Below, piece by piece: positions 59,933-64,000 of a DNA stretch of 64,000 bases. Location of the stretch: assembly GCA_000149265.1 (NCBI GenBank), contig CH003295.1, positions 388,902 through 452,901 on the forward strand, written 5' to 3'. The notes under the pieces were generated by a model, which was not told the DNA's origin, ran no database searches, and worked only from the letters and a program-made list of their open reading frames with translations. Made by a program: the position numbers and the translations under genes. Source of the stretch: Ciona savignyi. Taxonomy: Eukaryota; Chordata; Ascidiacea; Phlebobranchia; Cionidae. Numbering within the stretch: the stretch's first letter is position 1; every line of letters begins with the position of its first letter.

Positions 59933-62549
59933 GTAAGAACTATCGTTTTATGTATGATTCCAGTATAAACGGACGATTTATTAGGCGTTAAGTCGTTGAA
60001 ATATCAATGATGTATCCACAAGCCTTTTTGCCTCTTATAAAAAAGTACTAAGTTTTAAAAAGCGGAGTAAAAAAAACAAGAGTCAAATTAAGCGTCGCTG
60101 AAAGAGAATAGTGATTAGCACGAATGTGCGGTAATGGCGGAATTTTGTGTAAATGCCTGAAACTGTTGCGGCCATAGCGAGATCCGGTCAAATCAACACG
60201 TTTACTTCTTCTCCCCCTTTTGCTGATGGATGCGCATGATGCCTCAAAGCTTGGAACCGGAAAACTTGGATTCCGACGGAGTCGTCGATGATATTTTTAC
60301 AACTCTGCACAGCTAAATTTCCTGCTTGTCGAGAGACACCCAGTTGAAATCTCGAAACTGGCATTTTATAAAATGAAGGGAGCGACGGATTTCCAACTGT
60401 CTTCATGTTCCGTCATTCAGTTAAGTCGTGCTACTATTGATCGCGACCTGAACGTTCACGGTCATGGTCGCTTTCTTACAAGCTCTTTACGCTTCAGGTA
60501 GCTTGAGGGGTGTGCGTTCCCTTTAATCCATATGCTACGTTTTTGTGACATTTCTCCTGACATTGTTTCCGTCGTTGTATCGCTCGTTTCCAAGACAACC
60601 GGCTCATACAAATTTTAACATTCCACCGCTGAAGAACAAGTCACGTTTTCACGCAGGAAATTGACGAAGGCTAGTTCACGTTTTGGCACAAACCAGCGTG
60701 GCGAAGTAATTGTGACGTAACCTGCGTAATTGTGACGCGGTGATATTGTTTTCATTTTGTAGCGAGTCCCCGGAAATGCGGTGACGTTAAGTCCTGGAGA
60801 AAATCGCACCCTGCTTTTGTTGAGAAGCGACCTTTTCTAACTTTATGTTTCGCCCAGTTTTAAATAGACCCACAACTGTCAGCCTGGGTGGCGGGGTTCG
60901 CTCGTAAGATGGATAACCCTTAATTTTCGTGTGACCCCGCTGTTTGGAGTCAGCTCTTCGCCCCACCAAACAAAGAAAATTAATAAACCACCTCGAAATT
61001 ATGACTTCCGCATTAACCAACTAAGAAAATACGCTAAGAGGTAAATAGCAATGCGCCCAATCTGGTGTAACTAATCGATTGGTTGTTCTGTGGTATCAAA
61101 TTCTAGTTTTGATCATCTCATACACATACACTCTATTTCCTCATTGAATCATGAGTCAGAAGTGTCCGATCAAAAGTTGTTGATGTTTTCGAATTCGCCC
61201 TTGGGAGAGTCGTGGCACGAATGCTCATTTATCACAATACTAGAAAGCGTCAACGTTTTATTTCTGACTAAAGTTGAGATGGATTACACAACCGCTGACG
61301 AAATCGCCGGATTTTTTTGCTGTTCCGGTCGATTGGCCAACAAATAGAGGCAACGCAATCTTTTGAACTTTTCTTCGTCGATATAAGTGTCGACTTGTTC
61401 GAGCCCGTATAAACCTAAGAGCAAGCACTCACAAGCCGGCTTTCATGTGGCGGCGATAGATCCTCCAGTGTTCATTCGCTAAAAAACAGTGTTTCCTAAT
61501 CCGTCCAAAGACCTTCAAATGCGCATATTGTTTGTACAGTAATATTAAAATTTCTGCTTGTTGATAAGTGTTAAAACTCCCGGAAGCACTCTTTGTACAT
61601 TTTAATGTAAAACTGTCTGAATCGGCAGTAAGTGTGCGCACATTTTATACTCGAGATTTTCATGTTTGAAACGCACAGTTTGATGAAGATCCAATTTCTT
61701 TCAATGGTGTTTGGAGCCGGTAGTTTTTCTGCAATTTAGCCGATTATTCTATTTTGTTTCGTAATTTCGTGCGGCCTCAGCTTCGGTTTCTTCATTCCTT
61801 TCGATACCGGACACCGCTCTGGCCAGATAGCCAGTGCTGCTCATTGTCTTTATACGCCCCTTAGTAATTGGGTCCATTTTGCGAATGACGCGATTTTGAA
61901 ATTACGTTTCCCTCGGCGCGGAACACTGTCAAACACCTGAAATCACTTTGGCAACACTTGAAACAACGTCCAACACTTCGCTCCACTTTCGTAGGGCAGG
62001 TGCGAATAAAGAGAGCTCCATTCGTCATCATAATCATCTCGCTATTGTTTTCTCGCAACTACAGCCCATTCGGCCAAGTTGATAATAGTGCCGCATCGGG
62101 AACGAGGAAATTGCTGAAATCCAACCTAACTGCCGATCCCCAACCCATCATGTCGTCCAGGCGTTTAGAACTCCCCTATCGTTCGTCTGCCGTTTATCAT
62201 TCGTTGATTAGGTGGAATTTTAATACCTCCCCCGACGCACGTTTCTCAGCCATAAAACAGGTCGAGTTGTATGACGCCTTGCTTTGTTCTACCGTATCGC
62301 GCATGCGCTCTGCCAATCTGACAGGATTAGCCGCTTTCTAACAACGCCTATATTGTGACGCAATGATGGATGGGAATTTTAATGTTTCCATCGGCCAAAT
62401 CACTGTTAAGCCATACTGCTGTTAGGTAGGACGAATCGCCATATTCGGCACGAAAAAGGCTACGTTTCATTCAAACGCAACTGCAACTGTATAACAAAAC
62501 CTGTTCCCATATTCGTCAAATCTGCACATGGCAGTTCGGTCGGATTACA
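59933..62549. other. Non-coding stretch between small exons
   Basis: 2.6 kb without a supported exon. TGTGACGTAA and TGTGACGCGG lie 20 bp apart at about 60711-60740, another CRE-like pair. A plus-strand frame of about 127 codons ending at 62341 has no ATG at its start and no clear splice sites, so I do not call it. Confidence 0.4.
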
Positions 62550-62824
62550 ATGGCTGCATACGACTCGGAAACCCAGCTTTCCGAACAAGATTGCATTACG
62601 CTAATCAAAAATTCTTTACCAGTGACCCTACCCCCGGATCCTGATCCCAGAAAAGGAGAAAGGACTTCTGACGAAGCGCGCGTTACATCAAACGAACCGA
62701 CCGTAAGTTCCTCATAAAAGCTTCTATAGGTTCCAAACCCATATATTTCTAATTAAAATAAACTTAACAGGATAATGACTTCACTGTGACCTTGTTTGAA
62801 TCTGGAAATCTCAGTCAAAACGAG
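62550..62824 (+). CDS. Unrecognised gene or alternative first exons (partial, continues right)
   Basis: Exon 62550-62702 begins with an ATG and encodes MAAYDSETQLSEQDCITLIK and further polar, Pro/Asp-rich residues, ending at ACC|GTAAGT. Exon 62771-62824 continues in phase (DNDFTVTLFESGNLSQNE) and ends at GAG|GTAAGC. Sixty-nine residues in total, with no known domain. It could be an alternative promoter of the gene beginning at 53145, or a separate gene on the same strand that continues beyond the window. I cannot tell which. Confidence 0.4.
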
Positions 62825-64000
62825 GTAAGCGTACGTTTAATTAAATTTTATGGCTGAAATTTCCGTTTCTTTTAAGTTTCCTTTTTTGTTTTGCTGGCTT
62901 GCTACTCCCACAGTCAAGTTGTTTTCTTGTCTCGGTTTGGCTAATTGGCTTGCAAATATTAGGCCAATATACGAGTAGATGGATTGTAGCTTAACCGTTG
63001 TTTAGTCTATCTCTATCAGCGGTTTGACGTGATAGACAGACCCAGGGTGTGCGCATGGGTGGCATCTTAGAGTCCGTGTTAATTCGTTAAATCTTAGGAG
63101 TACTACATCGCGTTTGTCCAAACATATGGTTTTTTTTCTAAATGGAATGTTAATCCGCAACCGTAAAATGACGCACATTTTGCAATATTTCCCTCAAACA
63201 GCCAGCCGTTTTAAACTTTTGGCCGCTTTGTTTTTGGTATAGTCTCAAGCCTTTGGAGTTGTTTGACCATTTAGCCAATGGAAAGTTAGTAAAACACGAC
63301 GCACGAAAACTGGAACACTTTTTTGTATCCGCCCCGCTTACTCTATTGGTCAATATCTGAAAGTTTCAATTCAATAAGATCGGCTTTCGTCCCATCACGT
63401 CTAGCAGACTGATGCCGAACAAATGGCGGTTTTTGTTGAGTTTGTCGGAGCCGAGCGTAAGCTCGTGGATCCTCTTTTGTTGTTTCACTATCGAGATAAG
63501 CGACTACATTCATCCGCTGCTAGATAACTGGGATTAGTTGTCCCGGGAAAGCTAGGTGGTCCTGGCTTTGATGACGCCCTCGCATTTCACACACGCCTGC
63601 TGTTGAGCATTGTATGCTACTGCCGCGCTGCTATTCGCTTACAGAATTATTAATTTTCTCCCGCCGCGGATTAGGCCCGAAACCCCTTAAACCCTTTTAG
63701 TCATTTCCATATTTTCGTCGGCTCCAGCTCGGCTTTCTGGTTCATGGCAGGTCGTTGCGCACGTGACCAAAATGTCGTCTGCTGCCTGGTCGGCTCCTTC
63801 AAAGCTCGGATATTATTACTTAGCTCGGAATCGCTTCCGCCCCGGACAATGACTCTTTCTGCCTTCATTAATATTTCGCGTCGCCTTACTTGCTTTCAAT
63901 ACGCAGCGTGCAAACACAATGAAACTTTAATACCGCGCCTGAGAACAGTGGCAGTAAGGCTAGCTAATATTGGCTATGATACACGATCGTACCTTATCAA
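62825..64000. other. Right end of window, presumed intron
   Basis: After the donor at 62825 there is no further supported exon. The sequence is comparatively G+C- and CpG-rich with polypyrimidine tracts. It is probably intron of the gene starting at 62550. Confidence 0.4.

Noticed and set aside
61958..62341. 127-codon plus-strand frame
   Set aside because: No ATG at its start, no clear splice sites, and its composition follows the local G+C rise.

Overview
The window looks like nuclear DNA of a tunicate, most likely Ciona. This is inferred from A+T-rich sequence, intron-rich genes with short introns (mostly 100-500 bp), clear one-to-one animal orthologues, tRNA-derived SINEs, and a gene that joins the vertebrate SRCAP and EP400 architectures in one locus. 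There are no operons, CRISPR arrays or rRNA genes, and no intact transposon coding sequences were seen. Proteins were reconstructed by hand from GT/AG boundaries and reading-phase continuity, so exon edges are good but not transcript-verified.

Layout. (1) 159-17882, minus: a Domino/SRCAP/EP400-type INO80-family chromatin remodeller of about 38 exons. It has two predicted 3' ends: an SRCAP-like long terminal exon ending at 2910, and an EP400-like set of SANT exons running off the left edge. (2) 17883-22685: non-coding, with three SINE copies and a GCGCATGCGC palindrome. (3) 22686-33392, minus: USP7 (TRAF domain, C19 protease, UBL repeats), 15 coding exons, true start not found. (4) 33393-37123: non-coding, with a near-perfect 36-bp inverted repeat and a SINE. 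(5) 37124-45047, plus: VPS51, 16 coding exons, apparently complete. (6) 46932-47610, plus: a small two-exon type I membrane protein with one EGF-like motif. (7) 47611-64000: gene-poor and visibly richer in G+C and CpG. It has a few small well-formed exons of one or two unrecognised genes (53145-59932 and 62550-62824), plus candidate promoter elements.

Mobile DNA is mostly small and non-autonomous: two hAT-type MITEs with 8-bp target duplications (13855-14448, 37664-37983), a hAT-like fragment, five tRNA-SINE copies, a palindromic minisatellite in a USP7 intron, and short unidentified repeat families (144, 130 and about 61 bp) present twice each in introns of the remodeller.

The genes are not an obvious pathway. 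The remodeller and USP7 act in the nucleus (H2A.Z/NuA4-type chromatin work; deubiquitination), VPS51 acts at the trans-Golgi, and the rest are unassigned. The most interesting observation is the SRCAP-like/EP400-like alternative 3' end, decided by one strong splice donor inside the long exon.
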